NCBI RefSeq assembly: GCF_028368975.1
Contig: NZ_JAQNDM010000002.1
Coordinates: 2,924,007 to 2,988,006 of the forward strand
Length of the DNA stretch: 64,000 bases
Direction of reading: 5' to 3'
Source of the DNA: Stigmatella ashevillena
GTDB taxonomy: Bacteria; Myxococcota; Myxococcia; Myxococcales; Myxococcaceae
Made by a program: the position numbers and the translations under genes. Of this stretch, positions 9,056 to 18,247 are shown piece after piece (position 1 is the stretch's first letter; each line of letters opens with the position of its first letter). Below the pieces are notes generated by a model that had not been told where the DNA came from, ran no database searches, and saw only the letters and a program-made list of their open reading frames with translations.

Positions 9056-10312
9056 TCAGCGGTACCGCCGCATCACCACGAGTGCGACGCGCCCCGGCTT
9101 CACCTCGACCTGTTGCGTGGTGAGCCGCCCTCCGAACTCCACCTCGACCGTGTGCATCCCCGGCGGCAACCGGAACCGGGCCAGCTGGAACTCGGCGGGC
9201 AGCGACAGCCAGGAGCGCAAGTCAGGCCGGTTCGCGACGTTGAGGAGCAGGAACGTGAGGTAGCCCAGCTCCTTGCTCTTGGTGGCGGCCCCGACCCCCG
9301 CGGCCACCCCTGCCTTGAGCACCACGCCCGCGAACTGCTTGGCCAGCATCCGGCCCACGCGATCATTGAGGTGAACCTTCGCCACCTGGTCCAGGGACGT
9401 CACCGTCACCGCGGCCTGCGAAGCTGATTCGATCCGCACCTGCGCGGCCGGCGCATGCCCCCGGTCCCGGTACACGGGCACGGTGATGAGTTCCACCGAA
9501 TCCTGGTAATGCTGATTCTGAGGCCCCTTTTCGGGCGAGAGCCCTGCCTCGACCACCACCACCACCTGTCCTTCGTCCGGGCTCAGGGGCGCATGGGGCA
9601 CGTCCGGAAACCGCGCGCGCAGCTCCTCATAGAGGCCATCCCGGCCCGTCTTCTTCGCCAGCCGCAGCAGCGGCTCCGCCAGAGGGCCCAGGCCCGGGGA
9701 CAGCTCGAGCGCCTTCGCATAGTCGATGTAGGCCGAGTCCCACTCGCGCTGGTCCTCGTAGAGAACGCCCCCGAGGTAGCGCGCGATGGCGAGCTGCTCG
9801 TAGGGCTTCTTCTCGTCGACGATCATCTTCTCCAGCCGCTCGTTGACGCGGCGGACCTCGACGAGGGCGTCTTCATCCTGACCGAGCTGCGCGTAGTTGA
9901 GCGCCTGGAGGACGGAGATCATCAGCTTCTCGAAGTCCTCGCCCCGGTAGGTGCGCTGCCGTTCGCTGCTCAGCAGCGCGCCGGCCTCCTCCGTGACGGA
10001 GATGGCATCCAGCTCCGTGGACAACCGGTCCGCCTCCGCCAGTACCCGGATGCTCTCCTCCCAGCGTCCGGCGGCATGCAGCACCATGCCCCGGTCCAGC
10101 AGGATGAGCAGCGTGTCCTTGGGGCTCCCCGCCTTCTCCAACGAGGACAGATCCTCCAGGGCGCGCGGATAGTCCTCGCGCTCATAGGCCTGACGCACGC
10201 CCTGGGTGCGCGCCACGTAATCCCCCGCGCACCCCACCAGCAGCAGGGGCCCCAGGAGCAGGAGCAGGGCCCCGCTCAGCGGACGTGGACATCGAGCACG
10301 GCGAGGGAACAT
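9056..10312 (-). CDS. COG3014-type TPR lipoprotein
   Basis: 418 residues from the ATG (a GTG three codons upstream is an alternative). Lipobox L-V-G-C-A-G places the acylated Cys near residue 28. About 35-225 contain TPR-like helical repeats (A-Y-E-R-E-D-Y-x-x-A-L; Y-I-D-Y-A-K-A-L-E-L-S-P), then a beta-rich domain with V-V-V-V-E-A-G-L-S-P. COG3014 lipoproteins are typically encoded beside LpoB/CsgG-like lipoproteins, and the next gene upstream (22 bases away) is one. Likely an outer-membrane-anchored accessory of that partner; exact role unknown. Confidence 0.72.
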   Translation of the reverse strand: MFPRRARCPRPLSGALLLLLGPLLLVGCAGDYVARTQGVRQAYEREDYPRALEDLSSLEKAGSPKDTLLILLDRGMVLHAAGRWEESIRVLAEADRLSTELDAISVTEEAGALLSSERQRTYRGEDFEKLMISVLQALNYAQLGQDEDALVEVRRVNERLEKMIVDEKKPYEQLAIARYLGGVLYEDQREWDSAYIDYAKALELSPGLGPLAEPLLRLAKKTGRDGLYEELRARFPDVPHAPLSPDEGQVVVVVEAGLSPEKGPQNQHYQDSVELITVPVYRDRGHAPAAQVRIESASQAAVTVTSLDQVAKVHLNDRVGRMLAKQFAGVVLKAGVAAGVGAATKSKELGYLTFLLLNVANRPDLRSWLSLPAEFQLARFRLPPGMHTVEVEFGGRLTTQQVEVKPGRVALVVMRRYR

Positions 10313-10343
10313 GGAGCACACGTCCTAATGAGGCGACAGTCCG

Positions 10344-10952
10344 TTACCAGCCCACGGACCGCTTCTCGAACTTCTTGCGGATCTGCTTCTCGTCCGTCCA
10401 CTCGATGAGGCCGGTGCGCACGTTGTTCAGCTTCGCCGTCATCTTGTAATAGACGAGCTTGTCGTTGCCGACTTCCTGGATGATGGAGGCCAGATCCCCC
10501 GTCATGATGAAGTCCACGGACACCTGCTGCCCGGGCCCCTTGGCCGCGTTCGGGTCCACGTAGCCGGACTGCTGGTACTCATACTCCTCAGCGATGTCCA
10601 GGCGCGCCCCCTGATCCACCAGGGCGAAGCGGCCCGTCTGCGACAGCGCCGTCTGGATCTTGTCGGCCAGCGAGCGCATGTCCACGTGCTCGGAGGTGCT
10701 GTTCTTCAGCTTGCCCACCAGCACGATGGGCAGCGGCGCCTGGGCCGTGGCCTGGGCGAAGCGCGGCGTGTTGGCCAGCGATTCCGCCATCTTCTTCGCG
10801 ATGAGCTGCAGATCATTCTCGTTGAAGCGATCCGACAGCATCTCGATGGTGTTGGGATCCTCGTAGGTCCCGCGGGTGTAGGCGCGCGGCCCCCCGCAGG
10901 CGGCGGTGAGCGAGGCGGCAAGGCAAGCAGAGAGGATGAGACGGCTGTTCAT
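10344..10952 (-). CDS. lpoB: LpoB-like penicillin-binding protein activator lipoprotein
   Basis: 202 residues. Signal peptide with lipobox T-A-A-C (Cys19), followed by the CsgG-like fold of LpoB: I-V-L-V-G-K-L-K-N-S-T, I-Q-T-A-L-S-Q-T-G-R-F, and I-M-T-G-D-L-A-S near residue 145. In enterobacteria LpoB spans from the outer membrane to PBP1B and stimulates its glycan polymerisation. Here it heads or follows other exported proteins in one minus-strand run with gaps of 22 bases. RBS GGAG lies ten bases before the ATG. A different CsgG/LpoB-family function in delta-type proteobacteria is possible. Confidence 0.82.
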   Translation of the reverse strand: MNSRLILSACLAASLTAACGGPRAYTRGTYEDPNTIEMLSDRFNENDLQLIAKKMAESLANTPRFAQATAQAPLPIVLVGKLKNSTSEHVDMRSLADKIQTALSQTGRFALVDQGARLDIAEEYEYQQSGYVDPNAAKGPGQQVSVDFIMTGDLASIIQEVGNDKLVYYKMTAKLNNVRTGLIEWTDEKQIRKKFEKRSVGW

Positions 10953-10974
10953 GGGGCATGTACTCCAAGGACGG

Positions 10975-11799
10975 CTAGTTCCATTCGCATTCGAAGCGGC
11001 TGCCTTCGAAGCGCCACTTGTAGGCCAGGACCGCGTCCTGCCGGTACCCCGCCGTCAACCGGCAGAGGTGCTGCAGCGACGCGCGCGGATAGTCGAAGGT
11101 GTAGAGCTGGGCCTTGGCGCGCTCCAGCTCGGTGAGCTGGGAGGGGTGTGTCAGCGTGGGGCTGGCGCTGGCGGCCACCAGCACCCGGTGCGCGCCGTAC
11201 TTCGTGAGCGGCACCTGGCCCGGCAACTGAATGCGCCGCACCAGCCGGGAGCGGAGGATGTCGCTGCGATCCACCATCGCATCGTGCGCGTTCCGGTTCT
11301 TCAGCAAGTCCGGAATGTTGAGCGTCAGCACGCGGGTGATGTCGCCATCGTCCACGAAGAAGTAGAGGAAGCCCTCGCGCGCGCTGCGGCTCTCGCCCGT
11401 GAAGTCCAGCGTCACCAGCAAGTCCAGCACCCGGTTGGGCGCCAGTCCGTGCAGGGAGATGGCCGACAGCACCTCCTGGGGAACGCCTTCCTGCTTGAGC
11501 CGGATGAGGCCGTCGGCGCTGGCGTCGCACGCACAGCGGCGCTCTTCGATCATCTTGACGAGCTGAGCGGACGTGAAGCCCGCCTTGGCCAGCTTCGCGA
11601 CTTCCTCCCCCGTGAGCGGCAGTTGATCCGAGCGCTCGTAGATCCGGGGAAACTGGTTTGAGTTCCACTCAATGAGGTTGATGGTTTGCACCTCGCCCTG
11701 GGGGAAGACAGGGACCGGGGTTCCCCGAGAGGTGGAGACCCGAGGCGCCGTCTGGCCGGCGACGAGGGCAAGCGTGGCAAGGAGGGCGTGAGCGATCAT
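10975..11799 (-). CDS. Exported protein of unknown function
   Basis: 274 residues with an N-terminal signal peptide cut after about A-L-V-A-G. A helical stretch (L-T-G-E-E-V-A-K-L-A-K-A-G-F near residue 63) reads like a short ligand- or DNA-independent helix-turn-helix seen in secreted myxobacterial proteins, followed by a C-A-C pair and a beta-rich C-terminal half. I do not recognise a named family. It sits four bases downstream of the next gene and 22 bases upstream of lpoB, so it belongs to the same envelope operon. Confidence 0.75.
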   Translation of the reverse strand: MIAHALLATLALVAGQTAPRVSTSRGTPVPVFPQGEVQTINLIEWNSNQFPRIYERSDQLPLTGEEVAKLAKAGFTSAQLVKMIEERRCACDASADGLIRLKQEGVPQEVLSAISLHGLAPNRVLDLLVTLDFTGESRSAREGFLYFFVDDGDITRVLTLNIPDLLKNRNAHDAMVDRSDILRSRLVRRIQLPGQVPLTKYGAHRVLVAASASPTLTHPSQLTELERAKAQLYTFDYPRASLQHLCRLTAGYRQDAVLAYKWRFEGSRFECEWN

Positions 11800-11803
11800 G
11801 GCG

Positions 11804-12370
11804 TTAGAACCTGTACCCCACCGTCATGAACACCCGGTGGGTGATGTCCCCTCCATCAATGTCCGTGGGCAGGGGGATGTCGGGTGAGTAGGACAGGCCC
11901 AGGAGCAGGCTGTCCCCGCGTCCCACGAGCACGTCCGCGCCCACGATGGGCGACAGGCCGAAGCGCGTGCCAATCTCGGGCATGTAGATGGCGCCCGCCC
12001 GCAGGCCCAGGTGGAAGCTCAGCGGATACCCGTAGGTGCGGAAGCGGGGGCCCACCATCAGGTTCAGCCGCCCTCCGTCCAGCACGTACGAGCCGCTGAA
12101 GTCGAGCTGGTACCAGTCATCCCCCCAAAACGAGGCGGTGAGGCCCAGGAACAGGGGCGGCCCCTCGGGGGCTCCCCGGGGGGGCTCTTCCGCGTTGACG
12201 GCCGCGCCCCAGTTGAACTCCAGCGAGAACCGGCCTCCGTTGAGATCTTCGTAGCCGCCCTTCCCGTACTCGGACCCCTCGGGCCCATCGGTACGGCCCC
12301 GGTCCTGGGCCAGGGCGGGCATGGCGGCGAGCAAGGTGACGGCTCCCCACAACGTGGCATGGCGCTTCAT
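11804..12370 (-). CDS. Outer-membrane beta-barrel protein
   Basis: 188 residues from the ATG that begins a clear signal peptide (A-M-P-A-L-A then Q-D-R-G). The rest alternates hydrophobic and polar residues with aromatic girdles and ends T-V-G-Y-R-F, a typical terminal beta-signal with C-terminal Phe. This fits an eight- to ten-stranded barrel. An upstream in-frame start would add 19 residues and destroy the signal peptide, so it was not used. First gene of the run 12,370-9,056. Function not known. Confidence 0.78.
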   Translation of the reverse strand: MKRHATLWGAVTLLAAMPALAQDRGRTDGPEGSEYGKGGYEDLNGGRFSLEFNWGAAVNAEEPPRGAPEGPPLFLGLTASFWGDDWYQLDFSGSYVLDGGRLNLMVGPRFRTYGYPLSFHLGLRAGAIYMPEIGTRFGLSPIVGADVLVGRGDSLLLGLSYSPDIPLPTDIDGGDITHRVFMTVGYRF

Positions 12371-12477
12371 CACGGCGGACTCCGGCGGCGCAGGTGGAAC
12401 TTCTGGAACGACAGTACGTTCCGGCACGGCGCATATTCACGGGCACCTGCCCCGCTCGCAAGCAGCCCGTGGCCTTC

Positions 12478-14091
12478 TCACGCCCTGGGAGCCGGAGCCA
12501 GCGCCGAAGGGCTCGGCTCCCCGGCAGGGGTCACCGGCCGGGTCTCGCTGCGCACCGTGGGCAGCCACCCAGGGCGGCCTCGCAGGAACACCACGAGCCG
12601 CTCGCGCACCAAGCACCTCAGGTCGAACAGGTTGTTCGAATCGGCACTCACCAGCGCCCGCACGGACAGTGTCTTGTCCAGAACATTGAGGACGACGACG
12701 GACTGGACCTTCCCATCCCACAGCTGGCGCCCTTCATTCTCCAGAATGCGCTTGAGCTCCGCGCGCAGCACATCGATGTCGGCGAAGTAGTCCACCTGGA
12801 GGATGACTTCGCCGAGCATCTCCGAGTGAGAGCGGCTCCAGTTCTGGAAGGGCTTGTCCAGGAACTGCGCGATGGGGATGACCAGCCGGCGGTTGTCCCA
12901 GATGCGCACCACCACATAGGTGAGCGAAATCTCCTCCACCGTGCCGAACTCGCCCTCCACCACCACCTTGTCCCCCATGCGGATGGGCTGGGTGACGGAC
13001 AGCTGGATGCCGGCCAGCAGCGTGGAGATGGACTTCTGGGCCGCCAGACCGATGACCAAACCGGCGAGTCCCGCGGAGGCCAGCAGCGACACCCCCACGT
13101 TGCGGACCACCTCGAACTGCATGAGCAGCAGCGCCGCGGCGATGACATAGGTGGCCACCTCCAGCACGTGCCTGAGCACCGCCAGTTGCGTGCTCAGGCC
13201 CCGGATGCGATCCGCATCGTTCGGGTTCTTGCTCGCCACCCGCTGCTGCACATAGAGGGAAGACACCTTCAGGAAGCGCAGGATGAACCAGGCCACCGCG
13301 ACAATCGTGAGCGAGTAGCTCAGCCGCGCGAAGAGGGTCTGGACCGGCCGGGGCAGCAGCAACACGGAGGTCCCCAGCGCCACCAGCACCGCGTAGTAGG
13401 GCAGGCGCAACGGTCCTCGCCCCGCGTCCACCAGCGCATCGTCCCAGGAGAACTTCGTCCACCGCGCCAGCCGCATCGTGAAGGCGAGCGACAACCGCTC
13501 CAGCAGCAGCGACAGCGCCCAGCCCCCCCCGAGCACCAACAGCAGCCCCAACCACTGCCAGGCTTCCAACCCCAGCACCGTGCGCTTGAAGAAGAAGTCC
13601 GGCAATACCTCCGTCAACACCGGGCCGTACGCGCTGAAGAGCCGGTCCACCTCCTTCACCGTGGATTCACTGAAGACCCACACCGGCGTACCACCATTGC
13701 CCAGGACCCGCTGAACGCGGATGGACACCTCGGCCCCTTCTAAGGAGATGGTGCCGATTTGATCAAAGCGTGCCTCCGCCGGGTCCCCCTCGGGCTCACT
13801 GCTGAGCGTGGAGAGATCCACGGGCAGCTTGCGGTCCAGGACGAATTTCAACCGGCGGGCCAGTTGAGCCCCTGTTTCGGGTTGCTTGTCGCGGGGCAGG
13901 AAGTCCAGGTCCAGGTAGTGCGCCGCCACCGCGTAGTTGCCCGCATGCGCCTCCGCCAGGAACCCTTTCACGGTGGATTGGGGGGTTTGCCGATCCACGG
14001 TGGGTGGAGGTGCTCCCAGACCCGCATTGAGGGCCCAGGCGGGAAGACTGACGAGAAGCACCCAGCAGACGGCCAGAAAGGCTCGGAACAT
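12478..14091 (-). CDS. MscS-family mechanosensitive channel with exported N-terminal domain
   Basis: 537 residues. A signal peptide (about 1-20) is followed by an extracytoplasmic domain of about 150 residues, several membrane helices, then the MscS core. The pore-lining helix has the small-residue pattern S-A-G-L-A-G-L-V-I-G-L-A-A-Q near residue 340 and is followed by G-D-K-V-V-V-E-G-E-F-G-T-V-E-E-I, the family beta-domain signature. These channels open under membrane tension and release solutes. The gene is 107 bases upstream of the beta-barrel gene. RBS AAGGAA precedes the ATG. The proline-rich C-terminal tail is probably disordered. Confidence 0.92.
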   Translation of the reverse strand: MFRAFLAVCWVLLVSLPAWALNAGLGAPPPTVDRQTPQSTVKGFLAEAHAGNYAVAAHYLDLDFLPRDKQPETGAQLARRLKFVLDRKLPVDLSTLSSEPEGDPAEARFDQIGTISLEGAEVSIRVQRVLGNGGTPVWVFSESTVKEVDRLFSAYGPVLTEVLPDFFFKRTVLGLEAWQWLGLLLVLGGGWALSLLLERLSLAFTMRLARWTKFSWDDALVDAGRGPLRLPYYAVLVALGTSVLLLPRPVQTLFARLSYSLTIVAVAWFILRFLKVSSLYVQQRVASKNPNDADRIRGLSTQLAVLRHVLEVATYVIAAALLLMQFEVVRNVGVSLLASAGLAGLVIGLAAQKSISTLLAGIQLSVTQPIRMGDKVVVEGEFGTVEEISLTYVVVRIWDNRRLVIPIAQFLDKPFQNWSRSHSEMLGEVILQVDYFADIDVLRAELKRILENEGRQLWDGKVQSVVVLNVLDKTLSVRALVSADSNNLFDLRCLVRERLVVFLRGRPGWLPTVRSETRPVTPAGEPSPSALAPAPRA

Positions 14092-14269
14092 GGGCGCTTT
14101 CCTTACTCGGTTGCTGGGGGTCCGTCACAACCTCCGTTTCGAGAGCAGCCCCCGCGACCGTACGCCCGTGGACACCTGACAAGTCACCCCAGGAGCCACC
14201 CACTGGGAGGAAAGCCGTGGTACCTCGGGAGGCGGATAAGTTAGAACGGAACTCCAAGGGAAGGGCGCC

Positions 14270-14653
14270 GTGCAAGAGAAGCGAAAGATCCTCCTCATCG
14301 ACGACAGCGAGATCACCCTCGCCATGGAGAAGGCCGTGCTGGAAGCGCGCGGCTACGAGGTCATCGCCACTTCGACGCTCATGGAGTTCGAGAAGACGCT
14401 TCGGACCTGGCGGCCGGACCTCATCCTCACCGACATCCACATGCCCGAGGCCAAGGGCACCGACATCTGCCGCACCCTGAAGAACGAGTACGGCACGCAG
14501 GACATCCCCATCATCCTCTTCTCCAGCCTCCCGGACGACGAGCTGGCCAAGCTGGCCGAGCAGGTGGGCGCCGATGGGTCTCTCTCCAAGGTGAACGGAC
14601 TGGAGGCCATGGGCGAGCGCGTCGACGAGCTGGTGCAGAGCATTCTCTGGTGA
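14270..14653 (+). CDS. Single-domain response regulator
   Basis: 127 residues, a receiver domain only. The acidic pair is D11-D12, the phospho-acceptor is D55 (I-L-T-D-I-H-M-P), the switch hydroxyl is S85 and the invariant lysine is K107. The start is a GTG after AAGGG. There is no output domain, as in CheY- or Spo0F-like proteins, so it must act by binding a partner. Its stop overlaps the next ATG (TGATG), coupling it to the metallophosphatase-cytochrome gene. No cognate kinase is nearby. Confidence 0.93.
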   Translation: MQEKRKILLIDDSEITLAMEKAVLEARGYEVIATSTLMEFEKTLRTWRPDLILTDIHMPEAKGTDICRTLKNEYGTQDIPIILFSSLPDDELAKLAEQVGADGSLSKVNGLEAMGERVDELVQSILW

Positions 14654-16170
14654 TGCGGCTCGTCGCGCTCCTGGCCGTGCTGGCCTCCGGGCTCGCGGGG
14701 TGCAAACGCAGCCAGGAGCCGCGCCCCGAGCAGGCCCCCTCGCCTGCTTCCGGAGCCATCCTGCTCCTCTCCGCCGACACGCGCGGGTACCTGGGCCCCT
14801 GTGGGTGCAGCGAAAACATGCGCGGAGGCATTGCCCGCGCCGCCTGGCAGGTACACGAGGCCCGCAAGAGCGCCCTGCCCCTCCTTTATATCGACGGAGG
14901 CGACAGCCTCTTTGGCCACCCCACACTCACCCCCTCCGAGGTGCCCCAGGAGGAGCTCAAGGCGAAGACGCTCGCGGAGGCTATGAAGCGCATGGGCCTT
15001 TCGGTGCGCGCCACCGGAGAGCTGGACGATGTCCGGGGCGTGGCCTTCCGCCAGGGCCTCGGCCTGCCGGAGCTGCCCCTCGGAGGGATGAAGCTCCTGC
15101 CCGCAGGCTCCCGGCAGGTCGGCGTGGTGGCGGTCCGGGAGGCCTCCCAACTGGTCCACGCCAGCGCCCAGGCCCGCGCGGCCGGCGCGGACTTCGTGGT
15201 GGCACTCTTCCACGGCACGGTGGAGGCGGCCCAGGCGGCGGTGGCCACGCCCGGCGTGGAGGCGGACCTCGTGCTGGCCACCCACACCGACACCGAGTTC
15301 AGCGGCGAGGAGAACAAGCTGGTGCGCGCCGCGATCCCCGTGGTGGGCCTCCAAAACAAGGGCCGGTCACTGCTCCGGGTGGACCTCTCCTTCGGCACCC
15401 AGAAGAGCCGGTTGAGCCTCCAGAAGTCGCAAGAGGACACGGACCGCGAGGCCGCCCTGCTGGACCAACGCATGGCCCTGCTCAACAAGGAGATCAACCG
15501 TCCGGATGTCGCTCCGGCCCGCAAGCAGCTCCAGCAGGGCAAGCTGGCGGAGCTGGTGGCGCGCAAGCAGCAGTTGCTGACCGCCCCGGTGGCCACCTCC
15601 GACGCCACGGCCGGCTTCACCCTGCGCTTCCTGCCCCTGGAGGCCACCCTTCCCGACCAGCCCGAGGTGAAGGCCCTGGTGACGGCGTATGACCGGGATG
15701 TGGGCGAGCTGAACCTGGCCTGGGCGAAAGAGCACGGCCAGGACTGTCCTCCTCCGAAGAAGGGGGAGGCCGCCTTCGTGGGCAACGCCTCCTGCCAGGG
15801 GTGTCATGAGGAGGCCTTCCCTGTCTGGGAGAAGTCCAAGCACCACCACGCCTGGAAGACCCTCGTGGATGTCGGCAAGCAGTTCCACCTCAATTGCGTG
15901 AGCTGCCATGTCACCGGCTACGAGCAACCCGGCGGCGTGTGCCGGTTGGACAAGGTGACCGACCGCGAGGATGTCGGCTGCGAGAGCTGCCACGGCCCGG
16001 GCTCCCTCCACGCGGAAGACCCCACGCCCCAGAACGTCATCGCCCAGCCCGGACGCGACCTCTGCGTCACCTGCCACAACCCGGAGAACTCTCCGCACTT
16101 CGACTTCGCCACATACCTGCCGCAGATCCTGGGCCCGGGCCATGGGAAGCCGACGAAGGCCCCACCGTAG
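14653..16170 (+). CDS. Metallophosphatase-like/tetrahaem cytochrome c fusion lipoprotein
   Basis: 505 residues. Lipobox L-A-G-C (Cys17) anchors it to the membrane. About 30-260 resemble the 5'-nucleotidase/UshA-type metallophosphatase fold: L-G-P-C-G-C-S near residue 53, Y-I-D-G-G-D-S near 80, and late A-T-H-T-D replacing the usual GHxH. A helical linker follows, then four haem sites C-x-x-C-H at about residues 381, 415, 443 and 471, typical of cytochrome c554-like domains. The combination suggests a periplasmic redox protein with a possibly altered hydrolase domain. Translationally coupled to the response regulator. The natural reaction is unknown. Confidence 0.82.
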   Translation: MRLVALLAVLASGLAGCKRSQEPRPEQAPSPASGAILLLSADTRGYLGPCGCSENMRGGIARAAWQVHEARKSALPLLYIDGGDSLFGHPTLTPSEVPQEELKAKTLAEAMKRMGLSVRATGELDDVRGVAFRQGLGLPELPLGGMKLLPAGSRQVGVVAVREASQLVHASAQARAAGADFVVALFHGTVEAAQAAVATPGVEADLVLATHTDTEFSGEENKLVRAAIPVVGLQNKGRSLLRVDLSFGTQKSRLSLQKSQEDTDREAALLDQRMALLNKEINRPDVAPARKQLQQGKLAELVARKQQLLTAPVATSDATAGFTLRFLPLEATLPDQPEVKALVTAYDRDVGELNLAWAKEHGQDCPPPKKGEAAFVGNASCQGCHEEAFPVWEKSKHHHAWKTLVDVGKQFHLNCVSCHVTGYEQPGGVCRLDKVTDREDVGCESCHGPGSLHAEDPTPQNVIAQPGRDLCVTCHNPENSPHFDFATYLPQILGPGHGKPTKAPP

Positions 16171-16324
16171 ACCCGGCGTCAAACCCCCTGCCCCGGAGGG
16201 CACCTTCCCTCTCGCCTCCTGCCGGCCAGGGGAACAAGCCGCTGGTCTGCTTGTTTGACTGTCAAGAAATATCGCGAATACTGACGTCTCTCCTGATTCC
16301 CGGGCGCGTGCCCCTCGAGTCTCC

Positions 16325-18238
16325 ATGCCGTCTCTCTGCCTGCTGCTGGTCACCCTCGCCTCGGTCCCTACCTCGCCCGAGGCGTTGCCGATGCCGCCTC
16401 CCCCCACCGGGACGCAGCTCATCGCCGCCGAGGACGACAAGCAGGCCATGGGTACCCTCGAGGCCCCCGGGGAGGCCGAGGAGCCCGAGGAAGCCAGCGA
16501 CGAGGTGGAGTCCGAGTCCGCCGAGCTCGAGGAGCTCCGCGCGATGGAAGGCGCCGCGTTGGATCCCGCCGCTCGCCCCAACGCGGAGGTGTTCCAGTCG
16601 CTGCGCCGCCTGGGCCTGGCCAACCCGCTGCGCCAGCGGATGCTCGACGCCCTGGAGGAGACCACCTTCCGCGAGGACGATGCCCTGGAGGAGATTCCCC
16701 TCATCACGAACCTGGACAGCTTCGACGTGGGGCAGATCCGCGACCGGTACGACATCCCCGTGGAGATGCAGCCCCTGGTGGCCCAGTACATCCAGTTCTT
16801 CCGGGGCCCGGGCCGCAAGTGGTTCCGCAAGTGGGTGTCCCGCTCCACGCGCTACCTGCCGGTGATGCAGCCCATCCTGGAGGCCGAAGGGCTGCCGCGC
16901 GACACGGTGTACCTGGCGATGATCGAAAGCGGCTTCTCCGCACACGCCTACTCGTGGGCGCACGCCGCCGGGCCCTGGCAGTTCATCTCCAGCACGGGCA
17001 AGCAGTACGGCCTGCGCCAGGACTTCTGGGTGGATGAGCGAAGGGATCCCATCAAGGCCACCCACGCCGCCGCGGCGTACCTCCGGCAGCTGCACCGTGA
17101 GCTGGGCCACTGGTACCTGGCCTGGGCGGGCTACAACACCGGGGGCGGGCGGGTGCGCCGGCTGATGGATCGCCATGGCACCTCGGACTTCTGGACGCTG
17201 TCCGAGGGCCGAGGCTTCGCCCAGGAGACGAAGCACTACGTCCCCAAGCTCATCGCCGCGGCGCTCATTGCCAAGCACCCCAGCGCCTTCGGCTTCCAGG
17301 AGCAGGAGTTCGAGTACGAGCCGCCCCTGGCCTACGACGAGGTGCCGCTGGTGGATGCCACGGACCTGGATGCCATCGCCCGCGCGGCGGGGGTGGCCGT
17401 CAAGGACGTGTATGATCTCAACCCCGAGCTGAAGCGCTGGTGCACCCCGCCGGCCAGCGAGAAGAAGCCCTACACGCTGCGGCTGCCCCAGGGCACCGCG
17501 GTGAAGTTCGCCGAGAACTTCAAGGCGCTCTCCCCGAACGAGCGGCTCACCTTCCGCATCCATAAGATCCGGCGCGGCGACACGCTCTCACAGATTGCCC
17601 GGGCCTACGGCAGCGCACCGGAGGCCATCCTCCAGTTCAACCGCCTCAAGAACGCCCGGGCCCTGCGCGTCAACGGCGAGTTGGCCATCCCCGTGCCCGG
17701 CGGGCGCGGCAGCGAGGCCGCCCTGGAGCGCAAGGTGGTGCAGGCGCGCCGCAGCGGCCTGACGGCCCTGCGCCCCGAAGAGGAGATCCCCGCGGGCACC
17801 CCGAGCGCCCCCGTGGCCACTGGCCCCATCAAGACGGAGGTCATCAACGGCCGCACCCGCGTCACCTATGGCGTGCAGTCGGGCGACAATCTGTGGGCCA
17901 TCGCCCAGCGCTTCCACGTCACCGTGGAGGAGCTGCGCGCCTGGAACGATCTGTCCCGGCGCAAGCGCGGGCTGAAGGTGGGCACCGTCATCCACGTGTT
18001 TCCCGGCACCCCGCCCGCCCAGGTCCAGGAGCGCGCGGGCACGGTGGTGGCCACCACCCACGCCGTGTCCCCGCCCCAGGCGTCCCGCGCCTCCGTGCAC
18101 ACCCTGGCGGCCGGCGAGACGCTCTGGTCCGTCGCCCAGCGCTACGGCGTCACCGTGGACGACATCAAGCGGTGGAACAACATCAAGGACCACCGCGCCG
18201 TCCCCGCCGGCAAGCAGCTCCAGGTGGCCGCCCCCTGA
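16325..18238 (+). CDS. MltD-like lytic transglycosylase with three LysM domains
   Basis: 637 residues. After a short signal-like N terminus and an acidic region (about 30-85), the SLT domain has catalytic Glu201 in M-I-E-S-G-F-S and the A-A-G-P-W-Q-F-I and Y-N-T-G-G-G blocks. Three LysM modules follow at about 410-458, 513-560 and 590-637 (G-D-T-L-S-Q-I-A; G-D-N-L-W-A-I-A; G-E-T-L-W-S-V-A). Such enzymes cleave glycan strands to 1,6-anhydro ends while LysM holds peptidoglycan. Alone on its strand and convergent with the AAA gene. E. coli MltD has two LysM domains, so this is slightly longer than usual. Confidence 0.92.
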   Translation: MPSLCLLLVTLASVPTSPEALPMPPPPTGTQLIAAEDDKQAMGTLEAPGEAEEPEEASDEVESESAELEELRAMEGAALDPAARPNAEVFQSLRRLGLANPLRQRMLDALEETTFREDDALEEIPLITNLDSFDVGQIRDRYDIPVEMQPLVAQYIQFFRGPGRKWFRKWVSRSTRYLPVMQPILEAEGLPRDTVYLAMIESGFSAHAYSWAHAAGPWQFISSTGKQYGLRQDFWVDERRDPIKATHAAAAYLRQLHRELGHWYLAWAGYNTGGGRVRRLMDRHGTSDFWTLSEGRGFAQETKHYVPKLIAAALIAKHPSAFGFQEQEFEYEPPLAYDEVPLVDATDLDAIARAAGVAVKDVYDLNPELKRWCTPPASEKKPYTLRLPQGTAVKFAENFKALSPNERLTFRIHKIRRGDTLSQIARAYGSAPEAILQFNRLKNARALRVNGELAIPVPGGRGSEAALERKVVQARRSGLTALRPEEEIPAGTPSAPVATGPIKTEVINGRTRVTYGVQSGDNLWAIAQRFHVTVEELRAWNDLSRRKRGLKVGTVIHVFPGTPPAQVQERAGTVVATTHAVSPPQASRASVHTLAAGETLWSVAQRYGVTVDDIKRWNNIKDHRAVPAGKQLQVAAP

Positions 18239-18247
18239 GGCGCGGCC

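Noticed and set aside
12403-12424. Hairpin around CGTTCC upstream of the beta-barrel gene
   Set aside because: Only six perfect base pairs plus a wobble; not enough to call a regulatory site.
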